NCBI RefSeq assembly: GCF_003605125.1
Contig: NZ_QPQT01000006.1
Span: 124,001 to 188,000 of the forward strand
Length of the DNA stretch: 64,000 nt
Reading direction: 5' to 3'
From: Shewanella algidipiscicola
GTDB lineage: Bacteria; Pseudomonadota; Gammaproteobacteria; Enterobacterales; Shewanellaceae
In this document: one piece after another, positions 22,301 through 32,865 of the stretch
How the letters are laid out: the number at the start of each line of letters is the position of its first letter
Numbering within the stretch: the first letter of the stretch is position 1
Position numbers and translations under genes: made by a program
The notes under the pieces: generated by a model
Databases searched by the model: none
What the model saw: only the letters and a program-made list of their open reading frames with translations
What the model was told of the DNA's origin: nothing

Positions 22301-22691
22301 GTGTCTAAAATGCCCCAATGCCCTCCTCTAATGACTATCTATATCCTATATCACTCAAATACAAACTTATAAGATCTACAGATGATCAACTGCTTGACTA
22401 ATCGTAGGACGTATCAATTGTAATCTGACAGCATTGCAATCTGCTTGAGTAGCCATTCTGTCAATCTCCCTTGTCTTCTTTATAATTGATTTAACTAGAG
22501 TAATGATCAGCATTATTCATCTAATACCCCATTAATAGCATGGCAGCTGACGACAAAAGTCACTCACCTAGCTCACAGCGCCAGCCCCATATTTAACCAA
22601 CTAACAGTAATACTTATCCTACTAAAATCTTAGAGAAAAAATAATAAATTGAGTTACACTGCTAAGGGATTAGCGGCAATTGGAGCTCAGC
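22301..22691. other. Upstream region of patZ
   Basis: About 390 bases with no ORF I can support. It presumably holds the patZ promoter; several AT-rich candidates exist (for example near 22640-22670) but none is convincing. No CRP site could be called with confidence. Confidence 0.4.
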
Positions 22692-25391
22692 ATGAGTCAG
22701 CGGACATTACACTCTTTATTTAAGCCAAAATCGGTTGCCATTATTGGTGCATCTAATGGAAAAAAACGAGCTGGTAATGTCGTGATGCGCAACCTTTTAT
22801 CAGGGGGGTTCTCTGGCCCTATCATGCCCGTTACCCCAAAGTATGAAGCCGTGCTCGGTGTGTTAGCTTACCCCAATATCGAATCATTACCCTTAAAGCC
22901 CGATCTCGCGATTATCTGCACCGCCGCCGCCCGCGTACCCGCCATTGTTGAGCGACTGGCTCAATTTGGCTGTAAAGTGGCCATAATTAATGCCTCTGGT
23001 ATGGCGATGCAAAGCGATGATGAAGGCAATAATTTATTGGCGTTAACCCGCCAATACGCAAAGCGCTATGGTATGCGTTTATTGGGTCCAAACAGTTTAG
23101 GCATGATACTCCCCAATTTGGGGCTCAATGCCAGCTTAGCCCACACTAGCGCCCTGCCAGGAAAAATCGCCTTTGTGTCACAATCGGCCGCCATTTGTAC
23201 CACTGTGCTGGACTGGGCTAATAATAAAGGAATTGGTTTTTCCTCTTTTATCTCTTTAGGTGATGCTACCGATATCGACTTTGACGAATTACTGGATTTT
23301 CTCGGCCGAGACTCTCGCACCACAGCCATTTTGCTCTATGTCGACTCTATCAACGAGAAGCGCCACTTTTTATCTGCCGCCAGAGCGGCCGCACGTAATA
23401 AACCGATTTTAGTGATCAAATCGGGACGGAGCTTAGAAGGCACCACGGCCGCCAAATTACATACGGGTGGTGTTGGGGGGAATGATGCCGTCTATGAGGC
23501 CGCTTTTAGACGTGCGGGTATGCTAAGGGTTAATGACCTAATTGAGTTATTTGCCGCCGTTGAAACCCTAGCCCACTCCTCTGCCTTAGAAGGTGAACGT
23601 CTCGCCATCATGACTAACGGCGGTGGGCCTGCGGTACTCGCGCTGGATCAGTTGATGTTAAGCGGCGGTAAAGCCGCGCAGCTTGATCAAGCCTGCATCG
23701 ATGCCCTCAATGCCTTATTACCCAGCACATGGTCAGGACAAAACCCGGTTGATATTGGCGGTGATGCCGATGCAGAACGCTACACGCAATGTTTAAACAT
23801 CTTAATGAATGCTGATATTGCCGATGCGATTTTAGTGTTGCACTCGCCGTCGGCGCTGGGTGATAGCGTGGAAATTGCCGAGCGTATAGCGACGTTAATC
23901 GCCTCTCACCCTAATCGTAATCGCATCAATGTGCTTACCAATTGGAGTGGCGAAGATTCAGCTTATGCTGGACGCAGATGCTTTAACCGCGCGGGGATCC
24001 CAACGTACAGAACATCAGAAGGTGCCGTCGGAGCCTTTATGCATATGGTGGAATACCGCCGCAACCAAAAATTATTACAGGAAGTCCCTCAGTCTATCCC
24101 CGATAATATTCCTACCGATGCCGAACTGGCGCGGCAACTCTTAGGCCAAGCCTTAGCTAAACACAAAAAAGTGCTCGAGACCCACGAAGCGACGGCGATC
24201 ATGAGCGCCTATGGCCTTAATACCATCGAAACCCATTTCGCTACTTCGGCCCAGCAGGCTGCTGAACTTGCTGATCAAATAGGCTACCCTGTCGCATTAA
24301 AAGTGCAATCACCTGATATTCATCATAAATCAGATGTGCACGGTGTCATACTCAACTTAACGACTCGCAATGAGTTGATGCAAGCAGCCGAGGCCATCAT
24401 TGGCCGTGTGCATAGCTTAAATCCCGATGCCATTATTGAAGGTATGATAGTGCAAAAAATGGCTCTTACCGCTGGAGCTCAGGAGATCCGGGTGGCGGTC
24501 ATTAACGACGCTGTGTTTGGTCCGGCAATTTTACTCGGTGAAGGCGGCTCAGAATGGCAACCCAGCACCGATGCCGTAGTTGCCCTGCCCCCGCTGAACA
24601 TGACCTTAGCACGCTATATGGTGATCCAAGCATTAAAGACCCATAAACTCAAAGACAGACACTTACCCTTGGGGCTCGACATGAATGCCCTGTGCGTGAT
24701 GTTGACGCAAATTTCTCACCTGATCATCGATTGCCCCGAAATAGCGGGCTTAGATCTCAACCCGGTGCTATGCGCCGGGAAGCAAATCACCCTGCTCGAT
24801 GTCAACATCCAGCTGCAAGAGGGGGTGATAGATAACAGTAATCGTTTGGCTATCTGTCCATACCCTAAAGAGTTAGAGCAACGCGCTAGATTAAAAAACG
24901 GCCTAGAGATCATGCTGCGTCCCATATTGCCAGAAGATGAACCTAAACATCTAGCCTTCGATAATTCCCTTTCTGACGAAGACAGATATAAGCGTTATTT
25001 TGGAGTTCGTTCTAAGATGACACACGAAGAGATGGCGGTTTTAACTCAGATCGATTACGCCAGAGAGATGGCGTTTATTGCCACCACCAAAGGCCCTGAT
25101 GGTGAAGATATCACCTTAGGCGCTGTGCGGGCCTCTATCGATCCTGATAATACCGAAGCCGAGTTTGCTATGGCGGTTCGCAGCGACCATCAGGGGATTG
25201 GGTTAGGTAAACTCCTCCTCGAAAAGCTAATTGCCTATTACAAGGCCAATGATACGCAAGTCTTGACCGGGTTTACCATGTTTGAAAATCGCAATATGGC
25301 GAGCCTAGCGAAAAGCCTTGGCTTTACCGTAACGTTCGATATGGAGGAACGCTTAATCAAGATGGATATGCAATTAAAACCAAGTGAGTAA
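22692..25391 (+). CDS. patZ: Protein lysine acetyltransferase PatZ/Pat
   Basis: An 899-residue two-part enzyme. Residues about 1-690 resemble ADP-forming acyl-CoA synthetase: a CoA-binding domain with SVAIIGASNGKKRAGNVVMRN, ligase-like domains, and an ATP-grasp segment with PVALKVQSPDIHHKSDVHGV. This part lacks catalytic function in the family and senses acetyl-CoA. The C-terminal GNAT domain (about 740-890) has FAMAVRSDHQGIGLGKLLLE, the acetyl-CoA-binding motif. It matches E. coli PatZ (YfiQ) throughout; known targets include acetyl-CoA synthetase. The ATG at 22692 follows GGAG with six-base spacing; an in-frame TTG at 22680 is unlikely. Confidence 0.95.
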   Translation: MSQRTLHSLFKPKSVAIIGASNGKKRAGNVVMRNLLSGGFSGPIMPVTPKYEAVLGVLAYPNIESLPLKPDLAIICTAAARVPAIVERLAQFGCKVAIINASGMAMQSDDEGNNLLALTRQYAKRYGMRLLGPNSLGMILPNLGLNASLAHTSALPGKIAFVSQSAAICTTVLDWANNKGIGFSSFISLGDATDIDFDELLDFLGRDSRTTAILLYVDSINEKRHFLSAARAAARNKPILVIKSGRSLEGTTAAKLHTGGVGGNDAVYEAAFRRAGMLRVNDLIELFAAVETLAHSSALEGERLAIMTNGGGPAVLALDQLMLSGGKAAQLDQACIDALNALLPSTWSGQNPVDIGGDADAERYTQCLNILMNADIADAILVLHSPSALGDSVEIAERIATLIASHPNRNRINVLTNWSGEDSAYAGRRCFNRAGIPTYRTSEGAVGAFMHMVEYRRNQKLLQEVPQSIPDNIPTDAELARQLLGQALAKHKKVLETHEATAIMSAYGLNTIETHFATSAQQAAELADQIGYPVALKVQSPDIHHKSDVHGVILNLTTRNELMQAAEAIIGRVHSLNPDAIIEGMIVQKMALTAGAQEIRVAVINDAVFGPAILLGEGGSEWQPSTDAVVALPPLNMTLARYMVIQALKTHKLKDRHLPLGLDMNALCVMLTQISHLIIDCPEIAGLDLNPVLCAGKQITLLDVNIQLQEGVIDNSNRLAICPYPKELEQRARLKNGLEIMLRPILPEDEPKHLAFDNSLSDEDRYKRYFGVRSKMTHEEMAVLTQIDYAREMAFIATTKGPDGEDITLGAVRASIDPDNTEAEFAMAVRSDHQGIGLGKLLLEKLIAYYKANDTQVLTGFTMFENRNMASLAKSLGFTVTFDMEERLIKMDMQLKPSE

Positions 25392-25457
25392 CTGACTAAG
25401 GTAAATCGACAAAGCAGACCAAAGCCACTACGCTAACGACAAAACTCACTACAACAG

Positions 25458-25580
25458 CTAATAGCTAGGGTCATAAGATGCTGGCGTTAAATAGTGTAAC
25501 TTAAGTGGAATTAACGTGCCAAGGTTGTGAAATAGCGTCAAGGCTACTATCAATATAAAGCCTAAATAGATGTAAAGCAT
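25458..25580 (-). CDS. Possible small membrane protein, 40 residues
   Basis: A 40-codon frame, beginning MLYIYLGFILIVALTLFHNL. A strongly hydrophobic stretch covers residues 2-26, and the tail is tyrosine-rich and polar. An AAGGTGG sequence stands just before the ATG. It lies 46 bases downstream of the diguanylate cyclase gene on the same strand and converges with patZ. I do not recognise a family. It could be chance coding in a 235-bp gap; conservation in close relatives would decide. Confidence 0.35.
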   Translation of the reverse strand: MLYIYLGFILIVALTLFHNLGTLIPLKLHYLTPASYDPSY

Positions 25581-25626
25581 ACCACCTTATAAAGACCTCT
25601 GCTTTTAGCCTATCACCTTTAACGAC

Positions 25627-26655
25627 TTAGCCTTTAACACAGTTACGTCCCGCTGATTTGGCCCGATACAGTGACTCATCAGCACGGATAAAATAGCTGT
25701 CTCTATCATCACCGCGGCGTAAACTCGCCACCCCAACAGATACCGTGATAGCCCCAAGGGACAGCTTATTATCTTTACCTATGCTCAACCGTCGCTCTGC
25801 AATACGGCTTCGCAATAACTCAGCCACCACCATAGCTCCGGCATGATCGGTATCTGGCAGTAACACCACAAACTCTTCGCCACCATAGCGCGCGACAAAA
25901 TCTTCGCCTCTAACGCCTTGCTTCAGCGCCAGCGCAATATAAGCTAGCACCTTGTCGCCAACTAAATGGCCATGAAGATCATTAAATTGTTTAAAGTTAT
26001 CGATATCGATAATCAATAAACTGCTATGGGTATTATGTTGTTTAAAATATTGAATATGACTCAGGAGTTCTTCATCGAATGCACGACGATTGTATAAAGA
26101 GGTCAGTTGATCCGTCATTGCTACCAGATTTAAGTTTTGCATCTCAGACTTAAGACCAACAATCTCTTGACTCATCATAGATAGACTTTGCTCCATCTGT
26201 TGATTACTCAGCACCACACTACTGACTTCTTGAGCTAGTGCATCGATAAGGCCATCCAAGGTTTTTTGATCTGGAGACAGTGATATATCATTACAAAAAT
26301 CGCTCAGACTCTGGCCAAACTTAGCGGTACCAGCGGTCATCATAGACAACTTTGACATTAAGCTATTAATCAGTAATTGAGTTTCAACCTGGACGGTTTG
26401 AATCACTTCCGGTGATTGCTCTTGGATAAATCGGTTATGCAAACTAGCGTTAATGTCTCGGGTAAAGCTTACCTGATTTGAGAGTAATCCATCTATAGCC
26501 CGTTTCAAATCAAGGTTAACCCCACGAAAATACTCATACCATACGGCGTAATTATCGGGTGTAACCGGAATATTGAGTTCGGACATGCGGGGAACGGCAT
26601 GCCTTAAAATTTTAGCTGAAAGCTCCGTTTCAGAAATATGTTGTGCTAAATTCAT
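25627..26655 (-). CDS. Diguanylate cyclase (GGDEF domain)
   Basis: A 342-residue cytoplasmic protein. Residues 1-170 form a mainly helical N-terminal sensor-like region of a type often found ahead of GGDEF domains (PVTPDNYAVWYEYFRG). The C-terminal GGDEF domain (about 178-340) has TDQLTSLYNRRAFDEEL, the active-site YGGEEF and, five residues before it, RGED, an RxxD inhibitory site for feedback by c-di-GMP. All metal- and substrate-binding residues are present, so it should make c-di-GMP from GTP. No membrane segment. Input signal unknown. Confidence 0.92.
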   Translation of the reverse strand: MNLAQHISETELSAKILRHAVPRMSELNIPVTPDNYAVWYEYFRGVNLDLKRAIDGLLSNQVSFTRDINASLHNRFIQEQSPEVIQTVQVETQLLINSLMSKLSMMTAGTAKFGQSLSDFCNDISLSPDQKTLDGLIDALAQEVSSVVLSNQQMEQSLSMMSQEIVGLKSEMQNLNLVAMTDQLTSLYNRRAFDEELLSHIQYFKQHNTHSSLLIIDIDNFKQFNDLHGHLVGDKVLAYIALALKQGVRGEDFVARYGGEEFVVLLPDTDHAGAMVVAELLRSRIAERRLSIGKDNKLSLGAITVSVGVASLRRGDDRDSYFIRADESLYRAKSAGRNCVKG

Positions 26656-26784
26656 TCATTATCGCCATTGATTAGTGACTAAAACACAGAGGAAATACTG
26701 AATCTTATAAACAACCGACTTAAGTTGGTGAGTAAGATACCTCTACCATAAACAATTATCCGCATTTTAGCAGCAATTTTGTTA

Positions 26785-28443
26785 CTAGTTTGTTGCGCTT
26801 AGACTGTTTTTATCTATATCGACTCTGCAACTTGAAAACAGATCCAGAGCAGGAAGGTAAAGGCTAGTAGTCACATTCATTAGCCCGAGTAAGCTCGAAA
26901 ATAAATTGTCATGAGAAAAGCCTCCTTGGGTTGCAAATTGAGTTAAACAATCGATATTCAATTGATTATCAGCAGCAAAATCAGCCGAAAACCAAGCCAA
27001 CAAGGGGACTGAAATTTGTTCTTTTGGTGCAAAAGCATAAGGCGTACCGTGCAGGTATAAACCTCGCTCACCTAACGACTCACCATGGTCTGACACATAC
27101 AATAATGCACTATCGACCTTATGTTGCGTCTCTTTTAGCCGCTCAATAACCTGAGCCAGAATATAATCAGAATACAAAATTGTATTATCATAGGTATTGA
27201 TTAATTCAGCATCACTGCAATTTTGAATATCACTACGCTGACAATCTGGAATAAAGGTGCGGTGCGCATCGGGATAACGCAAATAATAAGTAGGACCATG
27301 AGATCCCATAATATGCAGTACGATAAGTGAGTCTTGGGATACTGGTAACCCTAAGTGTTTATCTAACTCGGCTAATAACACCTCGTCATAGCAATAATGG
27401 CCGTCACAAAATGGATTGTCTGCACTCATATCAACCTTAAGATATTCAACCCTGTCGCACACTCCTTTGCAACCACTATCATTATCGAGCCAATTGACCT
27501 TAATACCAGCATAGCTGAGCACATCAAGCACGGTATCTTGCGCCTGAGCCTCACGTGCTTTATAGCTTTGCCTGTCCATACTGGAAAACATACAAGGTAG
27601 TGACACTGCAGTAGCGGTGCCACAAGAAACCATGTCTTGAAACGCTATAATATCAAAGGGCTGAGTATGTGCATTCGTTGCTCTATGGTAACCATAATAG
27701 GCATAATTCATCGAGCGAGCAGTTTCGCCCACCACCAATACCAGCAAGTTAGGTTTTTGGTTAGTACCGGCAGAGATATTTTTGGCATCAATACCCTGTC
27801 GCTTATAAACCAAAGGAGTTTGTAAATAATTGCTATTGATATATTTCGCCAAGGAGCCTACGGCATAGATTGGTACTATATAACGCTTGATTTTATCGTT
27901 ATTTCGACCAAACGTGACATAATGTTGATAATAAAGCATGCCAATTAGGCCAATACCTAGCGCCATTACTAATATAAAAGCCAGCTTGTACAATAATTCG
28001 TTGAAGAAAGGTTTATGGGTAATATTCATCCTATAAATCAATAGTGCGGGTAATAGGCCAGTCACAATAACAGCGACCACAGAGTCAAGGTTGAGATAGG
28101 TAAACGCCTCACTGCTATTGGTTTGTAAGGTATTTTCAATCATGCCGTAATCAAACACGACACCGTACTCTAACGCGGCAAAAAACAACGTCGATGACAA
28201 TAAAGTCAACACCATAAAAAACGGTTTAAGTATCCACTTAATACTAAACAGTGAAAAAATAATACTCAGCGAAAATAATAAAAAAAAAGGCAGACTGGCG
28301 ACAAACAGATAATTGACATCGCCCTGCTGAGCGATACCTTGTCTGACTAATTTAAACAAGGGAATATTAAAAATAGCAACATAAAATAGTGCAATAAGGA
28401 AAGTAAACTGGTTGGTACTGAATCTATTATTGAAGAATTTCAA
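26785..28443 (-). CDS. eptA: Lipid A phosphoethanolamine transferase EptA
   Basis: About 552 residues, with five N-terminal transmembrane helices (to about residue 180) and a periplasmic alkaline-phosphatase-fold domain. The domain has VVGETARSMNYAYYGY with the metal-binding Glu, CGTATAVSLPCMFS with the nucleophile Thr, and SDHGESLGERGLYLHG with metal ligands. Cysteine pairs stabilise the domain. It adds phosphoethanolamine to lipid A, lowering negative charge and polymyxin binding. The start is uncertain: TTG at 28443 has AGGGA seven bases upstream, while GTG at 28461 has no well-spaced site. A monocistronic gene with no two-component system next to it. Confidence 0.93.
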   Translation of the reverse strand: MKFFNNRFSTNQFTFLIALFYVAIFNIPLFKLVRQGIAQQGDVNYLFVASLPFFLLFSLSIIFSLFSIKWILKPFFMVLTLLSSTLFFAALEYGVVFDYGMIENTLQTNSSEAFTYLNLDSVVAVIVTGLLPALLIYRMNITHKPFFNELLYKLAFILVMALGIGLIGMLYYQHYVTFGRNNDKIKRYIVPIYAVGSLAKYINSNYLQTPLVYKRQGIDAKNISAGTNQKPNLLVLVVGETARSMNYAYYGYHRATNAHTQPFDIIAFQDMVSCGTATAVSLPCMFSSMDRQSYKAREAQAQDTVLDVLSYAGIKVNWLDNDSGCKGVCDRVEYLKVDMSADNPFCDGHYCYDEVLLAELDKHLGLPVSQDSLIVLHIMGSHGPTYYLRYPDAHRTFIPDCQRSDIQNCSDAELINTYDNTILYSDYILAQVIERLKETQHKVDSALLYVSDHGESLGERGLYLHGTPYAFAPKEQISVPLLAWFSADFAADNQLNIDCLTQFATQGGFSHDNLFSSLLGLMNVTTSLYLPALDLFSSCRVDIDKNSLSATN

Positions 28444-28613
28444 GTATAAGTCCCTATACACTACCTGTATTTACGCTATGAATAGCGCCTCATCAAGGCG
28501 CCATCTCAACATAAACCATAGTCTTTATAAGACTTAAACACTACCACAACGCAAATTGCTGGCAACAAATTACTTACATTTGATTCAACACAGCTGACCA
28601 GAGCTTATACAGA

Positions 28614-29039
28614 TTAAAATTCGTGGTTCATTCGCTCAAACAAGCCCAATAAACAACGACGCTCATCGTCACTCATTTTCATCGTCAACTGCTTAGTCAA
28701 TTGATGATGCAATTCATCATGTTGCTGATAAATTACCTCACCAGCTTCGGTTAACGTTACCAATACAGCGCGTCGATCTGTTTGCGGTACTTGCCTCATG
28801 ACTAAGCCGCTGCGCACCATCTTATCGATCTGCACCGTTAGTGTGCCAGTGGTGATCCCCATTTTTTCAGCTAACTCCTTCATGCGCATTGCTCCGTTAA
28901 CCCCTAAAATCTCAACCGCATGAATGTGTGATAATGAATGCCCAGTGCCTTTAACTACCGCCAGTTCCCACGAAGAGAGCTTGTCATAAAACTCAATAAT
29001 TTCATGACTTAATTTACGATGATTAATGTCCATGACCAT
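28614..29039 (-). CDS. MarR-family transcriptional regulator
   Basis: A 141-residue winged helix-turn-helix regulator. The DNA-binding part is MRMKELAEKMGITTGTLTVQIDKMVRSGLV (about residues 52-82), with the wing VPQTDRRAVLVTLTEAG following. Start ATG at 29039 has GGGAGG six bases upstream, inside the end of dmeF, so the two genes overlap by 17 bases and are probably translationally coupled. It may regulate the metal-efflux gene, but no operator was identified and MarR proteins have very varied ligands. Confidence 0.88.
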   Translation of the reverse strand: MVMDINHRKLSHEIIEFYDKLSSWELAVVKGTGHSLSHIHAVEILGVNGAMRMKELAEKMGITTGTLTVQIDKMVRSGLVMRQVPQTDRRAVLVTLTEAGEVIYQQHDELHHQLTKQLTMKMSDDERRCLLGLFERMNHEF

Positions 29040-30057
29040 CTGTCCCTCCCGCTAAAGAATGCGATTCAGCTAAGGTAAACACCTCAATCGTTAAGTGATC
29101 GATCCGTTTAAATGAGGCTAGCTTTTGCCTAAAATACTCCACCTCTTTGGGATGTGGGCTAACGATTGAGACCATAGCTGCGTGATGGTTGGCACTCACG
29201 GGCCAAACGTGAATGTCGCTTACTCGGTGTTGCTCTTCTTGCTCTACAGCATCAACCATTTGCTGTAAATAGGCTTCATCAATACTGGCATCGAGTAAAA
29301 TGGGCGCTGTTTGCTTGACTAACCCCCAGGCCCAAAAACTAATAATGACCGCGCCAACAATGCCCATAGCTGGGTCTAACCACTGCCAACCCAAGAACTT
29401 GGCAAATAACAGCGCGCCGATGGCCAAAAGTGAAGTAAGCGCATCGGCCATCACATGGAAATAGGCTGCACGCAAGTTATGATCATGCGCTTTACTTTGT
29501 CCCTCGCCGTGATGATGTTTGCTTGCTTGATGTTCATGTTCATCAATATGGTGAGTATGTTGATGTCCATGATGATGGTTATGTCCGTGATGATCGTGAC
29601 TGTGATGATCTTTAAGTAAAAACGCTGAGATCACATTAACGGTTAAGCCAATTAAAGCCACAAATATGGCTTCATTAAAATGGATCTGCTCAGGGTTAAG
29701 CAAGCGACTAACCGATTCGACCACCATGAGTAATGCTACCAACCCTAGCGCTATGGCACTGGTAAATCCACCGAGTACCCCAACCTTGCCTGTACCAAAA
29801 GCATATTTAGGATCGTCTGCGTATTTTCGGGCATAGTAATAAGCAAATAAGGTGATCATAAACGCCGCCGCATGAGTGCCCATGTGCCACCCATCAGCCA
29901 ATAACGCCATTGAGCCATATACTGTGCCCGCGACAATTTCTGCCACCATGGTCACTAGCGTTAAATACAAGACATAACGGGTATTGCGCTCACCATCGGT
30001 GTTTAAACGCACAAATTGGTGGGTATGTTGCCAAGGCTTGGCATTATGATTCGCCAT
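29023..30057 (-). CDS. dmeF: CDF-family divalent cation efflux protein DmeF
   Basis: A 344-residue inner-membrane cation diffusion facilitator. Six helices are interrupted by a long histidine-rich cytoplasmic loop (about residues 150-195) with many H and D residues. The metal site motifs ALLADGWHMGTHAAA (helix 2) and FHVMADALTS (helix 5) are present. The N-terminal HTHQF and the DGWHM sequence are typical of the DmeF subgroup, which exports cobalt and nickel. Start at 30057 is preferred (GAGAG upstream); an earlier ATG five codons up is possible. Overlaps a marR gene at its 3' end. Confidence 0.88.
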   Translation of the reverse strand: MANHNAKPWQHTHQFVRLNTDGERNTRYVLYLTLVTMVAEIVAGTVYGSMALLADGWHMGTHAAAFMITLFAYYYARKYADDPKYAFGTGKVGVLGGFTSAIALGLVALLMVVESVSRLLNPEQIHFNEAIFVALIGLTVNVISAFLLKDHHSHDHHGHNHHHGHQHTHHIDEHEHQASKHHHGEGQSKAHDHNLRAAYFHVMADALTSLLAIGALLFAKFLGWQWLDPAMGIVGAVIISFWAWGLVKQTAPILLDASIDEAYLQQMVDAVEQEEQHRVSDIHVWPVSANHHAAMVSIVSPHPKEVEYFRQKLASFKRIDHLTIEVFTLAESHSLAGGTDGHGH

Positions 30058-30288
30058 AAATAAATCTCTCAAAAAGTGACTGACAAATAGTATGTCTTCC
30101 GAATATTTTGATTATCAAACTAAATCCATAGCAAGACAAGTCTACCAGTGAGATTTACATTGCCAATCAAAGTAAATTATTGCATGTAAATACTTGGGTT
30201 TCGGTTAAGGGGTATGTCATGCAAAAGACGACACCATTATGAGGATCTCACCTCTGGTCTATCAGGGCTGTTGGGGCGTAACCTATTT

Positions 30289-30332
30289 ACCCATAAAAAA
30301 AACCTCTGCTATTGCAGAGGTTTTTTATGGGT
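30289..30332 (-). terminator. Terminator of the zwf-pgl-edd-eda operon
   Basis: On the minus strand a GCAGAGG/CCTCTGC core extended by A/T and ACCCAT/ATGGGT arms, loop of four, with a long T-run, 35 bases after the eda stop. The A/T symmetry makes it usable on both strands. Confidence 0.88.
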
Positions 30333-30366
30333 CTTAATACTGAGCGTCAAACTACGCTCAACTTAA

Positions 30367-31008
30367 TTAAATGCCGCTTATCGCTTCTTTACACAATTGA
30401 GTAATACGTTCCCAGTCCCCCTGCTCCATTGCATCGGTTGGCGCAATCCAGCTGCCACCGATACAATCAACATTATCCAATGCCAAATAATCTTTATAGC
30501 TGCTAGGAGTGATCCCCCCCGTTGGGCAAAAACGAATATTACTCAATGGACCAGAAAAGGCTTTTAACGCATTAACCCCACCAGAGGCCTCAGCCGGAAA
30601 AAACTTAAAGTTGGTGTATCCCAGCGCCATGCCTTCCATCACTTCAGAGATACTGGCAACACCAGGGATCAAGGGCACAGTCCCTTCCATCGCAGCTTTA
30701 AGCAACTCAGTGGTGGCACCAGGGGTGATCACAAACTGTGCCCCAGCATCTACCGCTTGCTTTAACTGCTCTTTATTTAATATCGTACCTGCCCCCACCA
30801 GCGCTTCGGGGACTTCTTTGGCTATTTTAGTGATCGCTTCTAATGCACAAGGTGTACGCAATGTCACTTCTAATACACTGATCCCCCCTGCCACCAGCGC
30901 CCGTGCTAAGGGCACTGCATCTTCAATCTTATTAATCACCATTACAGGAACGATTGGGCTACGTTTAAAAATATCTTGCGGTTGTATTGACCAGTTATTC
31001 TCAGCCAT
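30367..31008 (-). CDS. eda: KHG/KDPG aldolase
   Basis: A 213-residue class I aldolase (same length as E. coli Eda) cleaving 2-keto-3-deoxy-6-phosphogluconate to pyruvate and glyceraldehyde-3-phosphate. The catalytic glutamate is in LEVTLRTP (near residue 45) and the Schiff-base lysine in [12 protein letters not shown] (near 133). [16 protein letters not shown] binds phosphate. Start chosen at ATG 31008 with GAGGAAG upstream. Last gene of the Entner-Doudoroff operon. Confidence 0.97.
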   Translation of the reverse strand: MAENNWSIQPQDIFKRSPIVPVMVINKIEDAVPLARALVAGGISVLEVTLRTPCALEAITKIAKEVPEALVGAGTILNKEQLKQAVDAGAQFVITPGATTELLKAAMEGTVPLIPGVASISEVMEGMALGYTNFKFFPAEASGGVNALKAFSGPLSNIRFCPTGGITPSSYKDYLALDNVDCIGGSWIAPTDAMEQGDWERITQLCKEAISGI

Positions 31009-31029
31009 TGCTTTAGTCTTCCTCAATGA

Positions 31030-32856
31030 TTAATAATTTTCGTCAATGGTCGTGGTGCAACGCGCACCCGTCTCAGGACTACTTAAGTTTGAACGCAGTG
31101 CCGAGAACAGTTCTCGTCCCATGCCGTAACTGTTGCTGCGTAAATTAACTTTCTCAGCCTCACGGGTCGACAACACGGTTTCATTTACCAACAAGGTCAG
31201 TTCACCGCTGTTGGCATCGACGCGAATTAAATCGCCATTCTCAACTTTAGCAATCATGCCACCATCTAAGGCTTCAGGGGTCAAATGAATAGCAGCAGGC
31301 ACTTTACCCGATGCGCCAGACATGCGCCCATCGGTCAACAAAGCAACCTTAAAGCCTTTATCTTGCAGCGTGCCTAAAATAGGCGTCAGCTTATGCAACT
31401 CAGGCATGCCTATCGCCTTAGGACCTTGCCCCTTAACGACGACAACGCAATCTTTATCGAGCTCACCGGCTTTAAATAAGGCTTCTAACTTATTTTGATC
31501 GTCTATGACAATTGCAGGGGCTTCTACCACACGATGCGAGGGTGATACCGCCGAGACTTTTATCACCGCACGACCTAGATTGCCCTTAAGCAGTTTTAAG
31601 CCACCATTGGCTTGGAAAGGCTGTGCCACTTTCGTCAGCACCTCAGGATCTAATGACTCACTTGGTCCCTCGACCCAAATCAGTTCATTATCAATCAGTT
31701 TAGGCTCTTGGGTGTAACGACGCAGACCAAAACCCGCTACCGTATTAACCTCTTCGTGCAGTAGGCCTGCATCGAGTAGTTCTTTAATCAATAACGCCAT
31801 GCCGCCTGCGGCGTGGAAATGGTTAATATCAGCATGACCATTTGGATAGACACGTGCTAACAACGGTACGGCATCGGACAACTCAGAAAAATCATCCCAA
31901 TTAACAATAATACCGGCAGCACGAGCAGCAGCCACAATATGCATGGTTAAATTGGTTGAGCCACCTGTAGCAAGTAAAGCAACAATACCGTTAACTACCG
32001 ATTTTTCGTTCACCACTTCACCGATAGGCGTATACTGTGTGCCCATCTCAGTGAGACGACAAACCTGCTTAGCCGCCATCTTGTTTAAGGCTTCACGCAG
32101 TGGATCGTCTGGATTAACAAACGAAGACCCCGGTAATTGCAGCCCCATCACCTCAAGCATCAACTGATTACTGTTAGCCGTACCGTAAAAGGTACAAGTG
32201 CCGGCGCTGTGATAAGACTTTGACTCGGCTTCTAACAGCGCCGCTCTGTCGACTTGACCTTGGGCAAACTGCTGACGAATACGCGCTTTCTCTTTATTTG
32301 GGATCCCCGACTTCATCGGGCCAGCGGGCACAAACAGCATAGGCAAGTGACCAAAACTCAAGGCACCTATGAGCAACCCAGGTACGATTTTGTCACAAAT
32401 ACCCAGTAATAATGCCCCATCAAACATGTTATGTGACAAACCCACGGCGGTAGCCATCGCGATCACTTCGCGGCTCAGCAAGCTCAGTTCCATACCAGGT
32501 TGACCTTGGGTAACCCCGTCACACATGGCGGGGACGCCACCGGCCACTTGCGCCACACTGCCCACTTCTTGGCAGGCGGCTTTTAGCAACTGTGGATAAT
32601 GCTCATAAGGCTGATGCGCCGACAGCATGTCATTAAAGGCAGTAACAATGCCGATGTTGGCTTTAGTCAATGCCTTAATAGCACTCTTATCGGCGGGGCT
32701 ACAGGCTGCAAAGCCGTGGGCTAAATTACCACAACTTAAACTGCTGCGATGCACGCCATTAATTTTAGCCTCATTGAGGGCGGCTAAATACTGGGCACGA
32801 GAATGCTGGCTTCGGGCGATAATTCTATCGGTAACTGACTGGACTACTGCATGCAT
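31030..32856 (-). CDS. edd: Phosphogluconate dehydratase
   Basis: A 608-residue [4Fe-4S] dehydratase of the IlvD/Edd family converting 6-phosphogluconate to KDPG. Cysteine-containing segments for the cluster are [20 protein letters not shown] (about 106-125), GICDKIVPG and [14 protein letters not shown]. The phosphate-binding [14 protein letters not shown] lies near residue 515. The ATG follows AAGGAG with five-base spacing. It sits between pgl and eda; with zwf these four genes turn glucose-6-phosphate into pyruvate and triose phosphate. Confidence 0.97.
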   Translation of the reverse strand: MHAVVQSVTDRIIARSQHSRAQYLAALNEAKINGVHRSSLSCGNLAHGFAACSPADKSAIKALTKANIGIVTAFNDMLSAHQPYEHYPQLLKAACQEVGSVAQVAGGVPAMCDGVTQGQPGMELSLLSREVIAMATAVGLSHNMFDGALLLGICDKIVPGLLIGALSFGHLPMLFVPAGPMKSGIPNKEKARIRQQFAQGQVDRAALLEAESKSYHSAGTCTFYGTANSNQLMLEVMGLQLPGSSFVNPDDPLREALNKMAAKQVCRLTEMGTQYTPIGEVVNEKSVVNGIVALLATGGSTNLTMHIVAAARAAGIIVNWDDFSELSDAVPLLARVYPNGHADINHFHAAGGMALLIKELLDAGLLHEEVNTVAGFGLRRYTQEPKLIDNELIWVEGPSESLDPEVLTKVAQPFQANGGLKLLKGNLGRAVIKVSAVSPSHRVVEAPAIVIDDQNKLEALFKAGELDKDCVVVVKGQGPKAIGMPELHKLTPILGTLQDKGFKVALLTDGRMSGASGKVPAAIHLTPEALDGGMIAKVENGDLIRVDANSGELTLLVNETVLSTREAEKVNLRSNSYGMGRELFSALRSNLSSPETGARCTTTIDENY

Positions 32857-32865
32857 AATAACTCC

